Shown one piece after another: positions 21,530-33,528 of a stretch of DNA of 64,000 nt. A program made the translations under genes and the position numbers. Numbering within the stretch: the first letter of the stretch is position 1; each line of letters opens with the position of its first letter. This DNA comes from Sepioteuthis lessoniana (Eukaryota; Mollusca; Cephalopoda; Myopsida; Loliginidae). The stretch covers positions 90,166,532-90,230,531 of the forward strand of contig OY757915.1 in NCBI GenBank assembly GCA_963585895.1, given 5' to 3'. The notes under the pieces were generated by a model. The model was not told the origin of the DNA. It did no database searches and saw only the letters and a program-made list of their open reading frames with translations.

Positions 21530-21590
21530 ATATATATATATATATAGTGTGTGTGTATGTGTGTGTATGCTTGTGTGTGTGTGTAAATAG
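21530..21590. repeat. Compound (TA)n (GT)n microsatellite
   Basis: TA run followed by imperfect GT repeats. Confidence 0.9.
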
Positions 21591-21609
21591 GATTTGGCTT
21601 TAAATAACC

Positions 21610-21857
21610 ATTTTTAAGCGAAGTTTAACAGGTTTGAATTCTGAGTTTTCCTTCTCGTAGACCAGTTGCCATACTAAGGTTGAGGAGCCCTGTCTACCCT
21701 ACTATTTACTCTTAGCTGGAGAGAAACCAATTTGATTCATACTTTTCCCGAGGGTATTAGCAGTATGTGAAACGAAAACAGTATCGTTCAGGATTTGCAC
21801 TCGTGTCGCTGTGCCCATTTCCTACGACTAAACTCAATGTACCAGGAATGCCATCTC
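21610..21857 (-). mobile_element. SINE-3 copy
   Basis: Nearly full length on minus: B-box-like AGTGCAAATCCTG, core with TAGCTGGAG-complement, and the 3' end around TAAACTTCGCTTAAAA. It is followed on the right by (TATG)n at 21860-21890. Confidence 0.8.
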
Positions 21858-21888
<31 letters not shown>

Positions 21889-21890
21889 TG

Positions 21891-22165
21891 CTTTTTGGGA
21901 CCGATGACTATGTTTGAAATAAAAATGTCAACACCAATGACAAGGAGAATAAAGGCGAAGTGGTTATGTTTTTACAGTCAATGTTTATTTGGCAAGAAAT
22001 TTGGTAAATAAAAAAAAGTATTTGAGGAAGGTTCTGTCCTGTTCTGTCGAAAGAGAGACTCAACTGTCTTATAGTGAGTCTATATAGTGTTTAAAAAGGT
22101 TGCTAGTGCAGTTATGTGGCAAGGTAGCTTGCAGACGGCCAAAGGGTTCGGGTTGCTTAGGCAAG
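21891..22165. other. Unassigned
   Basis: No recognised feature. It leads into the family II hairpin. Confidence 0.4.
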
Positions 22166-22378
22166 CTAGTCGACATCCATCTAGTTTCATGCCGTCTTTA
22201 CACGGCAATCATCAGATTGGGTCTAATTAATCTATTTCGCATTCTGATGATTGTCGTATAAAGACGGCATGAAACCAGTGGTTGCAGATAAATATCCATG
22301 CTATTAAATATATATAAAAACTAATATTTATTTATTTATTATTATATTATATGGCTCTATCACGGATACTGAGCTCTC
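22166..22378 (+). mobile_element. Hairpin element with hammerhead-like cores on both strands (family II)
   Basis: Arms at about 22183-22217 and 22243-22276 share GTTTCATGCCGTCTTTA / GACGGCATGAAAC. A tail follows with TATGGCTCTATCACGG and GAGCTCTCC, as in other family II members. Plus core: CTGATGA at 22244-22250, a six-pair stem II (UGUCGU with ACGGCA, one G-U), GAAACC, and stem III ACC/GGU with loop AGU. Minus core: CTGATGA at 22209-22215 with stem II UGCCGU/ACGGCA. Stem I is not convincing on either strand, so both are probably decayed. Confidence 0.65.
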
Positions 22379-22379
22379 C

Positions 22380-22925
22380 AAATTATACCACATTTGGTTG
22401 ATTGCTTGTTTGGGTTTTATGGCATATCAACCTTTGTAGGTAATTCAATGTCAAATCAATTTTTATACAAATAATCAGTTCTATTTCAAACAATTCAGTT
22501 TAGTTTGAGTACACAGTTTAATTGTGAAAAACATTTCTATTTCAAGCTATTCAGTTTGGTCAAACAGTTCTAATTCAAACAATTCAGTTTAGTATTAGTA
22601 TAGCTTTGGTCCACACACAAATGCTAAAACCAGTTCTATTTCAAACAATTCAGTTTAGCATAAGTACGCAGTTTAGTTCTATTAGACCCATAGACAGGAC
22701 CCTATCAGGTGCTACCACTCCGGGCCAGAGTGGACCTGGGAGCGATGGCAATGAAGGGATTCTCTGCATTTCCCAAAGCTCCACCTCCAAGCTGGAACCT
22801 TGCTATTAGATTGTTTAGTGTCATATCCACGACACTCGCTGGGTGGGGAGCCTTATCCTGCTGCAAAGAAGCAGTCGGTGTATTCTACAGCCCCAGCCGA
22901 CTGCGTAAAACTACATTTGGTCTGC
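22380..22925 (-). repeat. Rep-E copy
   Basis: Tail (GGCATATCAACCTTTG, TAATTCAATGTCAAATC), internal CAGTTCTATTTCAAAC units, head with GAGTGGACCTGGGAGCGATG and AGCAGTCGGTGTATTC. Confidence 0.85.
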
Positions 22926-22969
22926 CACTAACCCACCCAGTGAGATAGTGACAACTATATTCTGTTGCT

Positions 22970-23115
22970 ATTAAATAGTAGGACAGGCTAGGTTATTCAG
23001 CCTTGATGAGGAATCTAGTCTAGGTGAAGGAAAACTCTGAATTCAAACCTGTTAAACTCCGCTTAGAAAATGACCTTTTGTCATATCTTGCCTGAGCGGA
23101 GGGGTTGGTAAATAT
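22970..23115 (+). mobile_element. SINE-3 3' fragment
   Basis: ATAGTAGGACAGGCTAGG through CTGAGCGGAGGGGTTGG. 5' truncated at the Rep-E junction. Confidence 0.8.
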
Positions 23116-23745
23116 GTATATATATATATTGGAAAAGCTTCGAGTAGAACATACATTGTAAGTTCGTAAGAAGGTCCTTTTTGAACTTATGATGTATGCT
23201 CTACTTTAAGCTATTCAAAATGTTTTTACATACCATAGGATATAATTATATATAAGCATTATCAATCTATAAATATATGAAGCTGCATTCTATATATATG
23301 TGTGTTATAACCCCCTAAACAAAGCAAAAACTCATGCAAAAACGGGTCATTATAGCGAGATTCTTATTAAACAATCACTTTTATAGTGCTCTAAATTAGA
23401 AACTCCAGCCCAATCTGAAACTAAATAATGATTTGGTTGGCTTTATGTTTACATTGTAGTAGACTAATGTGAATAAAGATAGCACAATTAACACGAGTGA
23501 TACAAAAATTCTTGGATAGATCTGAAAACAAAGAAATGAAATTGTTCTTATGTTAAGTTACAGTGAGACACAGTTGTATCGTCTTACCTGGATGACAAGT
23601 AAACTGTTCTGAGGTACCTTTGAAAATGTCTGACTTTATAGTATTGGGTGGGGGATCGAGCACATGCGCGTTCACTCTACCGATTCCTATCGAAGAAAGC
23701 GACGGTGTATTTTTTTTTTTTTTTAGCCCTGTGACGTTACCCCTT
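23116..23745. other. Unassigned
   Basis: No gene recognised. It includes a short inverted repeat around AAGTTCGTAAGAAGG / TTGAACTTATGATG (23160-23210). Confidence 0.4.
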
Positions 23746-23749
23746 CGGC

Positions 23750-24290
23750 CCCGACGCTACATCAACCTCTTCTAACAATTTCTCTTCTTTACGGCCGGTG
23801 ATCAACTAGTGGTTCCGATCGGAGCATCGCACATTTCTTTACCGCTACAAGAAATACAATCGAGGGAGCGGGAGAAAAAAGAACAAACGAACAAAACGAA
23901 CAATATGCTTGGGTTAACTCAAGTGCAGAAGGGAAGTATGCAACACTGCATTTCCTGTGTGCATATGTAGACTAAAGCTAGCGTGGATTCTAGCGAAAAT
24001 TCAACAACGCTACTAGGAATGCCAACCCATCTTGATCGGTCTTCTTTCATTGGTCCTGGACTAACTCATGCCGACTCGACTCTCTGCTGTCCCGTGTCGA
24101 CTGCCTCTGTCCGTCGTCCGTCGCCAACTGCCAACTTCTCAGTCCCTTTGTCTCACTCTCTGACAGGCGTTTCCTTCCTACTTCCGGTCACGCCGAGATC
24201 TCAAGTCCAAAACCCTTTGTCTGGTTTCGCACCAAAACAGACAAAGGAATCGTCTGCTTGGCGGACCACTTACATAGTGTTACAGCCCAC
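23750..24290 (+). repeat. Dispersed repeat, second copy at 44050-44625
   Basis: Shares with the 44-kb copy the order: TCTAGTGGTT-type start, CGCACATTTCTTT, AATACAATCGAG, AGAACAAACGAAC, a C/T-rich middle, and CAAAACAGACAAAG near the end. GC-richer than its surroundings. It could be the 5' region of a retroelement or an LTR-type fossil. The 176-codon ORF at 23983-24513 runs across it and is not supported as a host gene. Confidence 0.6.
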
Positions 24291-24514
24291 CAGATTGGTA
24301 AAAAAACATGTGGTCGAGTGTATTTTAAAAATCATTCAAATTCTCGATGTAACGGACATAAAATGTGAAATGCTAAGAAACCACTTTTCCTTACATAGAA
24401 GCGTCAATATTATCATGGAATATTCTAACGAGAGGAAACTGACTGAATTATGTGTCGTTCAGTTATTATTAAATATCATTAAGATATTGTCATTGGAAAC
24501 TTGCAATTGCTGAG

Positions 24515-24757
24515 AGGAAAGTTCCGTGGTGTTGTGGCTAAAGTGCCGGACTGCGACACCTTAGTAAGCAAGTTCGAACTCCAGTCGCGCAATCATGTTC
24601 ACTTTCGTGCTAATACTCTTCGGAAAGGCATGAAACCCCTTGTTTCCCCAGCTATTGGTTAAATAGTACCAACAACATTCTTCTATAAGGATGGATTTGC
24701 CATTAAATAACCCTCGAAGATTGATATACCATAAAACAAAGAAATCAAATCAATTCA
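24515..24757 (+). mobile_element. SINE-2 copy
   Basis: Full length: A-box-like GTGGTGTTGTGGCTAAAG, B-box-like GTTCGAACTCC, core (CTAATACTCTTCGGAAAGG) and tail (GATTTGCCATTAAATAACC, GATTGATATACC). Confidence 0.85.
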
Positions 24758-25079
24758 ATGGTTGATAGATTTATCAGCAGAACAGTCTACATACGGTGGC
24801 TGTTCCTTTTCAAGGGAAACCACTCTGTAATTATGTGTTATCTCCCTTGTTAATCAATTTTATATTTTAGATAATTTCTCGGAAGCAGTCGCTCGTTGCG
24901 GGTTTATTTGTTTTACGGCAGGTCAATTCTTTTTGGGTTATTTTATGCTAAGGTGAATCAGTTATGGTCCTTTATTTCCTGCGACAGAAAATGAGAGTAC
25001 AAATGTGTCTTTCAACTACAAAACATTCCCCGCTTACTCGCAATATGAATGTTTTAAAAGTCAATATATTAATGAAGGC

Positions 25080-25340
25080 CATGATCATTTCAAACAGGTA
25101 AATGTTTTATTTTGAGTTTCAAAATTACAATTTTGAAAGAAATACTATTTTAACCATAATTTCAAACAAATTCATCTGACCCACAGATAGAAAAGATACA
25201 ACCACCCGGGATAAGAGTGATCTTTGGATAATGGTGATGAAGGTATGACTCCTCACAACCCAGAGCTTAAAAACTGTTGTTTGCCAACCGGATACAGTTT
25301 AGTGACTCACCTAGGATCTCAACAGAAGCCCAATTGGACT
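25080..25340 (-). repeat. Rep-E fragment (very old)
   Basis: Recognisable only by the order of TTTCAAAC / CACAGATAGA / GATAATGGTGATGAAGG blocks and the AACCGGATAC end. Confidence 0.45.
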
Positions 25341-25439
25341 GGATATTGTATAATCCTCCAAATTTTATGGTATTTGGTGGTATTGCCTAAATTTGTAATC
25401 AAAAATATAAATATGTAGCTACCCAAAGCTAAGTGCATC

Positions 25440-25442
<3 letters not shown>

Positions 25443-25477
<35 letters not shown>

Positions 25478-25722
25478 GCTTTTATATATATTCAATAATG
25501 TGGACGCTTATCTGCGACCACTGGTTACAAAATACGGCAATCATTTGGGAGAAAAAGAAAGATTTTGGAGAAATAAAAAAAATCGAAAAGTTATAGTAAA
25601 AAAATGTTACGTTGAAATTGCTTATAAACCTTTGTTTTTTTTTGTGTAGGTTATTGTTGCGTATCGTTGTATATGGTCGTATATGTGATTGTTAATGTGT
25701 GTGTGTGTGTGTGTGTGTGTGC
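25443..25722. repeat. (TA)n and (GT)n microsatellites
   Basis: TA run at 25443-25476 and GT run at 25697-25722, with AT-rich unassigned DNA between. Confidence 0.9.
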
Positions 25723-25889
25723 ATGATGATACATGTAAGTGGTAGATTTGAGGTTGTCTCGTGAATGTCTGCGTGTTGCGATGTGTAGCAAAAAGCGGTG
25801 GAAGTCGACTGACGGCAGGATATTTAACCGAATAATTCTTTTTTTTATTTGTTATATTGTTAAGGAATGATTTTTTTATTTTAATCATT

Positions 25890-26510
25890 TTTCATTAATC
25901 ATATTTTATCATTCAGTTTGGTTGGGCTTTGAACTATTCGGGTTAAGAGTTCAGGTGTGTTGTCAATTGGTGCAGTTTACGCTCGCGCACAAAGGATATG
26001 ACAATCACTATTGTCATATTAAACTCCAGACAAGAAATGAGGCTGGAGTGTGGATGACGTCGTGCTCAGAAAAGATAGGCCGAGAATTTGGAAGATTTTG
26101 AAAAAGATTTAGTTGAGTTCCGACCATGGTGTTGAGAAGTTGGGTCCGACCATGGAGTTGAGAAGTTGGGGTCCGACCATGAGGTTGAGAAGTTAGGTTC
26201 GACCTTGGAGTTGAAGGTTGACATTAGACCATGGAGGCAGACAGTTGAGTTCTCCGCCGTTGCGGCGGCGGTTAAGTTTTTCAGCGAAGATGAATTGAGA
26301 TCTAAAACACCACGAGATGTGCCAAACGTTGGAGGTGTTGTTAGCATAGTATGATTTCGAAAGACTTTTAAGAATTGTCTCTCTCCTCGTGTCGAAGAAC
26401 CGATCTCAGAAGTTAATAAACCGGCCGTACCTGAACAAGAGAGTCGCTTGTGTATTTGTATTTTGTGATTTGCATTTGTAAATGTGTTTGTAGAACCGCC
26501 CAATGAGACT
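25890..26510. mobile_element. LTR-like repeat, related to 14290-14770
   Basis: Contains four imperfect 25-28 bp units with GTCCGACCATG and GTTGAGAAGTTGG at 26120-26245. It ends with a CTCTCTCCTCGTGTCGAAGA block and CGTACCTGAAC, matching the 14-kb copy. Fossil. The minus ORF (26066-26503) is translated from this repeat. Confidence 0.5.
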
Positions 26511-26647
26511 CGAACTAACTCGTGTAGGTTTGCTAGTCTATCTTGCTAATCGTTACACCACCAGAGGTGCCCTTTATACTTGAATAATATGAGTATATTT
26601 TTAGCTATTGGGACACATTTGAGTATTTCTTCTTAATATCACTGGTA

Positions 26648-27164
26648 TATATCATCATCATCATCATCATCATGTCGTGCTGCTCACACGGATTTCCCTA
26701 ACTCTCTCTCTCTCGCCATCCGTCCCTATTATCCACCGCTTCCGGCAAGTCTTCCAGACTACATCCAGTGTCCGTACAGAGCTGGTGTAGATAAGTTCTT
26801 GTTGGTTGTTCTCCACTTGCGCGTCCGTGTGAAGGGGTCCATAGGAGAACGTCGTTTATGAGTTCGTCCTTGCTCCTCCAGCTGTATCCCGAATGTTTTC
26901 TTTTTCTAATTTGGATGGTCTTCGAGATGGGTGGTAGATAGCCATACAGTTGTTGTTTTGTGGTAGGTTACTTCCAGGATTTGTTTAATATAGCTCGTAA
27001 CATCCTTGTCCAATTGCCGTCAAGCTTTTTCTCTATACGCTTAGTCAGCGGCCAAGAAGTGCATCCATACAGTAGTATGGACACGACCGCTGCTTGGAAA
27101 AAATTGCGTTTTATTCTATCGGATTGGTCTGAGTTCCATATAACCGATAGCTTATCGATACCTA

Positions 27165-27165
<1 letters not shown>
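26648..27165 (-). mobile_element. LINE-B 3' part
   Basis: Starts on the left with the (ATC)n tail. On minus the coding tail includes the KAGRP-equivalent block, a SKDELI-like block and the YGYLPPISKTIQIRK-like segment, then part of the RT thumb (LLYGCTSW-like). Broken by stops. Confidence 0.8.

Positions 27166-27166
<1 letters not shown>

Positions 27167-27203
<37 letters not shown>
27167..27203. repeat. (TG)n microsatellite
   Basis: Uninterrupted TG run. Confidence 0.95.
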
Positions 27204-28990
27204 TGTTTCATTAAATAAAATAGACACTTCGCTTATGCTTATCTTATTATCCGTTTAAGTTTTCATTTTGGTCGTTTGACAGCTGGATTCTCCTCCCACT
27301 TGTTCTTCCCCCCAAACTTTGAATTGATGCATTCTGCTGAGCCATTTCAAATATTTGTTCCTCTAAAGATGGCTCCAGCTGGGACTGAAATTACTTGAGA
27401 AAAAACATGGCGACTTTTTGAATTTATTTCATCAAGACGTCAAACGATTCCTACGAAGATTTAAACAGATCACCTATAAGATAGTGTGACGCGAAATTGA
27501 CTAAAATCCCCAAAACGGGACTTTATTTTCGCACGTGTGAAGACGGGGCAGGTTGGCACTTGATCCCCTATGGAATAAGTCCTCGTTCAGAGTTTTTCTC
27601 TCTGGCATATAAGAACTGGCATATTACGTGAGGGATTAATTTAGAGCCAGACTGACCGCCGCTGGCAAAGGGGTTCCAAATTTCACACTATCACACACCC
27701 ACCAGGCCGCTAAACTTCTTTCCCTCAGATAACAGAAGAATACGGGCCTATAGGTCTTAGTCGTAATAATATTAATATTGTAGTAGTCGGCAACTCCGGT
27801 TTCCCGTGTGATACTTTAGGAATTAATAGGACAATTCTAAGCAAGATAACATAAGGCGAATAGAAGCTGAAAAGAAAGCATGAAGTAACAACACAGACCA
27901 CATGGTAAAATGAAAATACATAAAATCCTTTACTACTTATATATACACGTTCAGAGTGTCAAAACATATAATTGTACAGTCCACGAATATAAATGTCTTT
28001 TCTTGGCTTTTATCCTTCTTCGAATTGAGAGAGAGAGAGAGAGAGAGAGTGGTAAACGAAATTTGGGTATAAAGGAAAAATGTCCCCAAAGTTACTTATC
28101 TTATTTTCGACGGGGTTCCACTGGAGAATTTTCTTCTTTCACGGGCAAATGGACTTTGTTCTGTTTTTAATACTGGCTTGAAGGATTTGGAGTCCTTCGT
28201 GTCTCAGTTAATCTTTTGTCTTCAACCCGGAGTAAAATGGCTATGGTTCGACTGCCACGAGCCTTGCTCAAAAACTAACATCCTTATCCTTTACTTCCGC
28301 TGAGGGGAAGGGGGCCCCACTTCCGTTTTGGGGTCCCAGCCAATCATTTGACTTCTCTCTCTTTCCCCTTCCGATGTCCGGCGACCTGAGGTCACTAAGT
28401 ACCAACATCTGTTTATCTCCTCTGTGACCCACATTCTTCCTTAACGGTCACTTGTTTGACGGCTTGATACTGTCAATTCAACGGGAGGATAGTATTAATA
28501 GTCTTACCTCTTCGTCTCCGTGGGCTATCAGGTGACAATAGGCAGAAGTGAATTGTCTATCTTATTCAATCAAACATGTTTAAAAGAGAAAACGCTACCT
28601 ACATGTGTGTGTGTGTATGTGCGTGTGTGTGCTTACAATTTTATTTTGGGTCACTGAAGGCTTTCGATTTTATTTCTGTTACAGTTTCAATGCTCAAGAG
28701 TAATAAATAATACCTAATAATGTTCGTTTTGATTGTATTGATTTTAACAAAAAATAGTAAATTTCTTGTTTGCTTGATTGAGAAGAAAACCTTTTTCTAA
28801 AGAATTGCCCGAAGTATATTACGGCATATATATATATATATATACGCAGATTTACCGTAATTGTTGCGCAAGCTGTCTTACCCCTTTTAATCCTTTTGGA
28901 ATACCAAGTTGTATATTGACATTATTTTTTCGATTGTACAAACCTTAAAAGCTCTAATAGAAGAAAAAGGCTTTATATATAAAAAAATCA
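27204..28990. other. Unassigned, about 1.8 kb
   Basis: No SINE, LINE or gene recognised. GC-richer islands at about 27520-27720 and 28190-28530 stand out from the AT-rich background and could be exons, UTRs or unknown elements, but I found no convincing splice-bounded ORF. Microsatellites: (GA)n 28027-28049, GT-rich 28600-28632, (TA)n 28828-28846. Confidence 0.4.
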
Positions 28991-28999
28991 CAAAAAGCT

Positions 29000-29530
29000 G
29001 ACGATGTTCCACAGAAACTACGACAAATGCAAACTGCGCAGATGATCTAGCGCTTCTCACTGATACACCTGCCCAAGCCAAATCCCTTCTACTGCATCGG
29101 CTGGAGCAAGAGACGCTGGTTCTTAGTTGAATGTAAATAATACGGTGTTGATGCGTTTTAAACAAGATGGGACCATCTTCATTTTGAGTAGCAAGCCTCT
29201 GAAATTAGTAGACCAGTTTCCATATCTTGGTAGCAGAATCTCATCAACTGAAAGCGAAGGCATATACTGTTATTGATTGCCTGCCGATCATTTTAAAAGA
29301 AAGGGATTTCTTTCAAGTTGTAGTTGTGCTGGTACTACTGTATGGATGCACTATCTGGATTCAAACGAAGTGCTTGGAGAAAAAGCTAGATGGGAACCAC
29401 ATAAGAATGCTAGGTGCTATTTTGAAAAAAGTTCTGGAAGAAGCACCGAACAAAACAGTCGCTGTACGACCACTTATCTCACATCATACAAGCCATCTAA
29501 GTAAGACGAACATGATATTCTGGCATTAAA
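29000..29530 (+). mobile_element. LINE-B RT C-terminal region
   Basis: Plus strand. The RT motif C position reads CADDLALLTDTPAQAKSLLL (usually YADD). It is followed by KLVDQFPYLGSRISSTES, KRDFFQVVV, LLYGCTIW, KCLEKKLDGN and an MLGAILKK segment. This is the standard order for this LINE. Frameshifts break the reading several times. Confidence 0.8.
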
Positions 29531-29587
29531 CTACGTGCAAACAAATGGTACCTTTAAAAATAATGATACCTATAAATTATTCACTTA

Positions 29588-29848
29588 CATTTGGCCCATT
29601 GGCATAATGCTTATAGTGGTCACCAATGGCCCGGGAGACCTGGGTTCAATCCCTGGTGGAGTCGTACCAAAGACTCAAAAAATGGTACTTGACTCCTCCT
29701 TGTTTACCACTCAGCATTATAAGGTACGGATCAAGGATAAGTGGAGCAATCCAGAGGAAGGAGTAGCGCCCTCTCCGACACCTCGGTGTTGTAGCTATTG
29801 TACAGGGAGCCTTCGGGTCGTCCTCGACCTATAGTCGGCCAACTTACT

Positions 29849-29850
<2 letters not shown>
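29588..29850 (+). mobile_element. SINE-1 copy
   Basis: Full length, with B-box-like GGGTTCAATCCC and the GGATCAAGGATAAGTGGAG and GGGAGCCTTCGGGTCG blocks. Followed by (TA)n 29857-29896 and a stray Rep-E/SINE-2-type tail to 29955. Confidence 0.85.
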
Positions 29851-29898
<48 letters not shown>

Positions 29899-29955
29899 AT
29901 TTGATATTAAATTATCCACAAAAGTAGATAAGCCATAAAACCCAGCCAAACAAAA

Positions 29956-30470
29956 CTTCTTAATTACTTCATTCGTAAGAAATTGTACGAAAGTTGTGTG
30001 AATGGGAAAGAGGAATGTCGTGGGTTCCAAAGAAACTTGAACCTTAGGGCTCCTGCCATGGTTTTTTCTGGTACTATACTCAGTTTGCTTTTAAAGAACA
30101 AAATTCATGAATTTTTCTTAAACAGTAAATTAAAATATCAACCAGTTTATTTCTAAAACAAAACAAAACAACAACATTCGAGCAACCGAAGAGTCACAAA
30201 AAACTTTCAATCCCGAAAAATCAAGCAAATTTAAATTGAAATGAGAGAATAGTCAATGGAACATTCTAGTTTATCAAAAATGTCTTTGGTAGACATTTAT
30301 TCAGATTTGATTTTGGAGGTTAAATTGCTGGAAAGAAACATCTTTAAGATAGCTTTGATAAAAAAGGCATGGGAGGGAACTCTGTTTATTGCTATTTATT
30401 ATTTCCCTTGCATTAAGTAGGCTAGATAATTTTTGGTTGTATGACTTGTTAAAAGAAATTCAAATTAGAA
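29956..30470. other. Unassigned AT-rich sequence
   Basis: No gene or repeat family recognised. Confidence 0.4.
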
Positions 30471-30472
30471 CC

Positions 30473-30516
30473 TCTCTCTCTCTGTGTCTCTGTGTCTGTC
30501 TCTGTCTGTCTCTGTA

Positions 30517-30600
<84 letters not shown>

Positions 30601-30730
30601 CTGTGCGCGCTTTTTCAACAGATTTATCAGTGTCGATTTTGGGCGGATACTTATTTCAATTGTTATCATATTTATGTGTGAGTGAGTGTATGTGTGTGAG
30701 AGAGAGTGAGTGAGTGAGTGAGTGAGTGTG
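30473..30730. repeat. Compound microsatellites
   Basis: (TCTG/TC)n at 30473-30551, (CA)n at 30552-30599, GTGA-rich at 30678-30728. The several ORFs here are Ser-Leu, His-Thr or Val-Cys repeats only. Confidence 0.95.
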
Positions 30731-30834
30731 TGTATATACGTCACATTTTGTAAATGTACTCAATTTTATTTCAGGCTAATTTGAAGGCAACTTTCCGTTC
30801 ATATGCAGTTTAATGCTAAATTACATGGCGTAGT

Positions 30835-31020
30835 GGCTATTATTAGTGTTTGATAGGAATACTTGAAGCCATTTACCAGTGTGCAAACAAATGAACTCTA
30901 ACAAGTCATTTAAAAATAAAGTTACCAACAAACTATTAGCTGACAAATCATAAATATATAAACAGGATTTGGAATTGAGTAACCCACAAAAGTTAATATG
31001 CTATAAAATACCAACCAAAT
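30835..31020 (+). repeat. Rep-E 3' part
   Basis: GTGCAAACAAATG blocks, then the tail GGATTTGGAATTGAGTAACC and GTTAATATGC. Confidence 0.65.
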
Positions 31021-31049
31021 ACAGTTTTTGTTTAATGTTTTGTGCTGTG

Positions 31050-31255
31050 TATATTTGATATCTGTACTGGACTGCAACATCGTAGTAAGCGAGTTCGAAC
31101 TTCACTTTATATTTTCAACGTTCCTTTTTGGACCAATACCCTTGGGAAAGGTATGAATTGCTTTTATCCTCCCAGCAATGGGTTAGATCGTTCCACCTCT
31201 GTTCTTCTACAAAGACTGCCTCAGCATGAAGCTTGATATATCATTAAATTACATC
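31050..31255 (+). mobile_element. SINE-2 copy (5' truncated)
   Basis: Starts within the tRNA-like head (GTAGTAAGCGAGTTCGAAC), then the core (CAATACCCTTGGGAAAGG) and an eroded tail. Confidence 0.75.
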
Positions 31256-31389
31256 CTATTTACCGAATTTCCCGCCCAAAACACTTGGATTCCCTCTATC
31301 ATTTCTAAATTGGCCCCTTCAATAAGTTACGACCCCCTAATAACTTTAAACTGTAGAAGTTACTGCACCAACGTGCAGAATAAATAAGA

Positions 31390-33235
31390 ATAAGAAAATT
31401 TACCGGCTCAGTGGTCCCAGCTAGCATCCGGCTGGCAGACAAAAAAGTCTGGGATCCGGCTGGCAGACAAAAAATCAATACCGAACCCGTAACACCTGGG
31501 TATTTATCATACGTCCCAGCAACGTACAAATCTGGTACCAAGCCGTTTTTAAGGTGGGTCCGGTCGCAGGGCCGAAGCCCACACGCGTCTGGCATGGCCA
31601 AAAATACATTCGGCCCCGTCATCATTCCCCTTATTTGGGGCCCCTCAGGCGCCAGGCAATAAACCTATCTCTGTGGCTGGAGGACATCTCCAGTCAATAA
31701 GCCAACACCTGGCTATATCCGTGCCTCAGGCAGGCACGGCTGACTAAAGTGCAATTCTTTGACTGGAAAGCCAGCCCACCACTGTTAAGTAATAAGACCT
31801 GGGTGTACCCGCGACACCTGAGTATTTATCAACCGTCCCACCAACCTACAAATCTGGCAAAAGGATATTTTGAGGGTGAGTCCGGTGGCAAGGCCGAAGC
31901 TCACACGCGTCCGGCATGGCCAAAAATAACTTCGGCCCCGTTGGCCTTCTCCTTATTAGGGGAGCCTCAGGCGACAGGTAATAAAACCTCCCTCCCCACG
32001 TGAAAGGGGGTAAAAGCGTGGGTATATGTCCCCTGAGGCCGGATGAAATCTCCAGTCAATAAGCCAACACCCGGCTAGATCCGTGCCCCAGGCAGGCACG
32101 GCTGACCAAAGTGTGACCTATCGACTGGATAACCAGCCCATCACGTTTTTAAGGTGGCTCTGGTCGCAAGGCTGAAGCCCCCACTCGTCCGGCGTTGCCA
32201 AAAATACCTTCGGCCCCGTCGGCATTCTCCCATTACGGGCGCCTCAGGCAATACCCCCACAAAGGGGTTACAACCTGGGGGGATGGGCCCCTGAGGCCGG
32301 TGGAAATTTCCAGTCAATAAGCCATCACCCGTCCAGATCCGTTCCCCACACAGGCACGGCTGAACAAAGTGCGACCTATCGACTGGAAACCCAGCACATC
32401 ACTGTGAAGTAATGAGGCCTGGGTGTACCCGTAACACCTGGGTATTTATCTTACGTCCCACCAACGTACAAATCTTGCACGTTTTTAAGGCGGGTCCGGT
32501 CGCAGGGTCGAAGTCCACACGCGTCCGGCATGACCAAAAATAGCTTCGGCCCCGTCAACATTCCCTTTATTAGGGGCGCTTCAGTCGCCAGATAATAAAC
32601 CCTACCACCCTAACGTGGTAAAAACCTGAAGGGATGGCCCCTTGAGGCCCCGTTGGCCTTCTCGTTATAAGAGGAGCCTCAGGCGACAGGTAATAAACTT
32701 CCCTGCCCACTCGAAAGTGGATAAAAGCGTGGGGGGATGTCCCCTGTGGCCAGATGAAGTCTCCAGTCCATAAGTCAACACCCGGCCAGATCCTTGCCCC
32801 AGGCAGGCACGGCTGACCAAAGTGTGGCCTATAGATTGGAAGGCCAGCCCATCTCTGTTAATAAATGAGGTTTTGAAGTGCCTGCGACACCTGGGTATTT
32901 ATGATACGTCCCACTTACGTACAAATCTGGCACAAGGCCGTTTTTAAGGTGGGTCCGCATCCGGCATAGTCAAAAATACATTCGGCCCGGTCGGCATTCT
33001 CCTTATTAGGGGCGCCTAAGGCGCCAGGCATATCCCCCATCGAAGGGGATAAAACCTGGGGGAATGGCCCCCTGAGGCCGGAGGACATCTCCCGTCAACA
33101 AACCAACACCCGGTCAAATCCGTACCCCAGGCAGGCACAGCTGACCAAAGTGTGACCAATCGACTGGAAAGCCAGCCCATCACTTTTATGTTAAGAGGCC
33201 TGGGTGTACCCGTAACACCTGAAACATGACTGAAG
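31390..33235. repeat. GC-rich satellite, about 330-bp units
   Basis: Roughly six diverged tandem units. Unit starts around the phrase CACCTGGGTATTTATC fall at about 31486, 31807, (32085, partial), 32428, 32880 and 33208. Recurrent blocks: TTTTTAAGGTGGGTCCGGTC, ACACGCGTCCGGCATGGCC, TTCGGCCCCGTC, CCAGTCAATAAGCCAACACC, CAGGCAGGCACGGCTGACC, CGACTGGAAAGCCAGCCC. The 32428 unit holds an internal partial duplication. It is far more GC-rich than anything else here and encodes no continuous ORF. Confidence 0.85.
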
Positions 33236-33528
33236 CAAGCCGGTGTATATATACACTAATACGCCCACTCACTGGGACAGTAACTAATTACTGTCCAGTG
33301 AATGGACTCGGCCACCTTCGAATAGTGGAACGTCCCAATGTCTATATAATCTCACTTCAAGTCGTAATTCATTACACATGTGAGCACTGACTCATTGCCA
33401 CTGAGCCTTACGTTAGAATTCCAACACAAACGACACCGTATCTCTTGGTATGTGTATTGCCATGACTCGCCGGTCCACTCTATCCCAGAATAACTGGGTA
33501 TGATACTAAAGAGCATCTGATGGTTGAT
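33236..33528. other. Unassigned spacer
   Basis: Moderate GC, no recognised repeat. Its right end holds the first copy of a target duplication (GCATCTGATGGTTGAT). Confidence 0.4.

Noticed and set aside
23983-24513. 176-aa ORF
   Set aside because: Its first two thirds lie in a dispersed repeat that recurs at 44 kb in another reading; no domain.
31411-32003. 83-84 aa ORFs in the GC-rich block
   Set aside because: They follow the satellite units out of phase from unit to unit and have no conserved protein reading.
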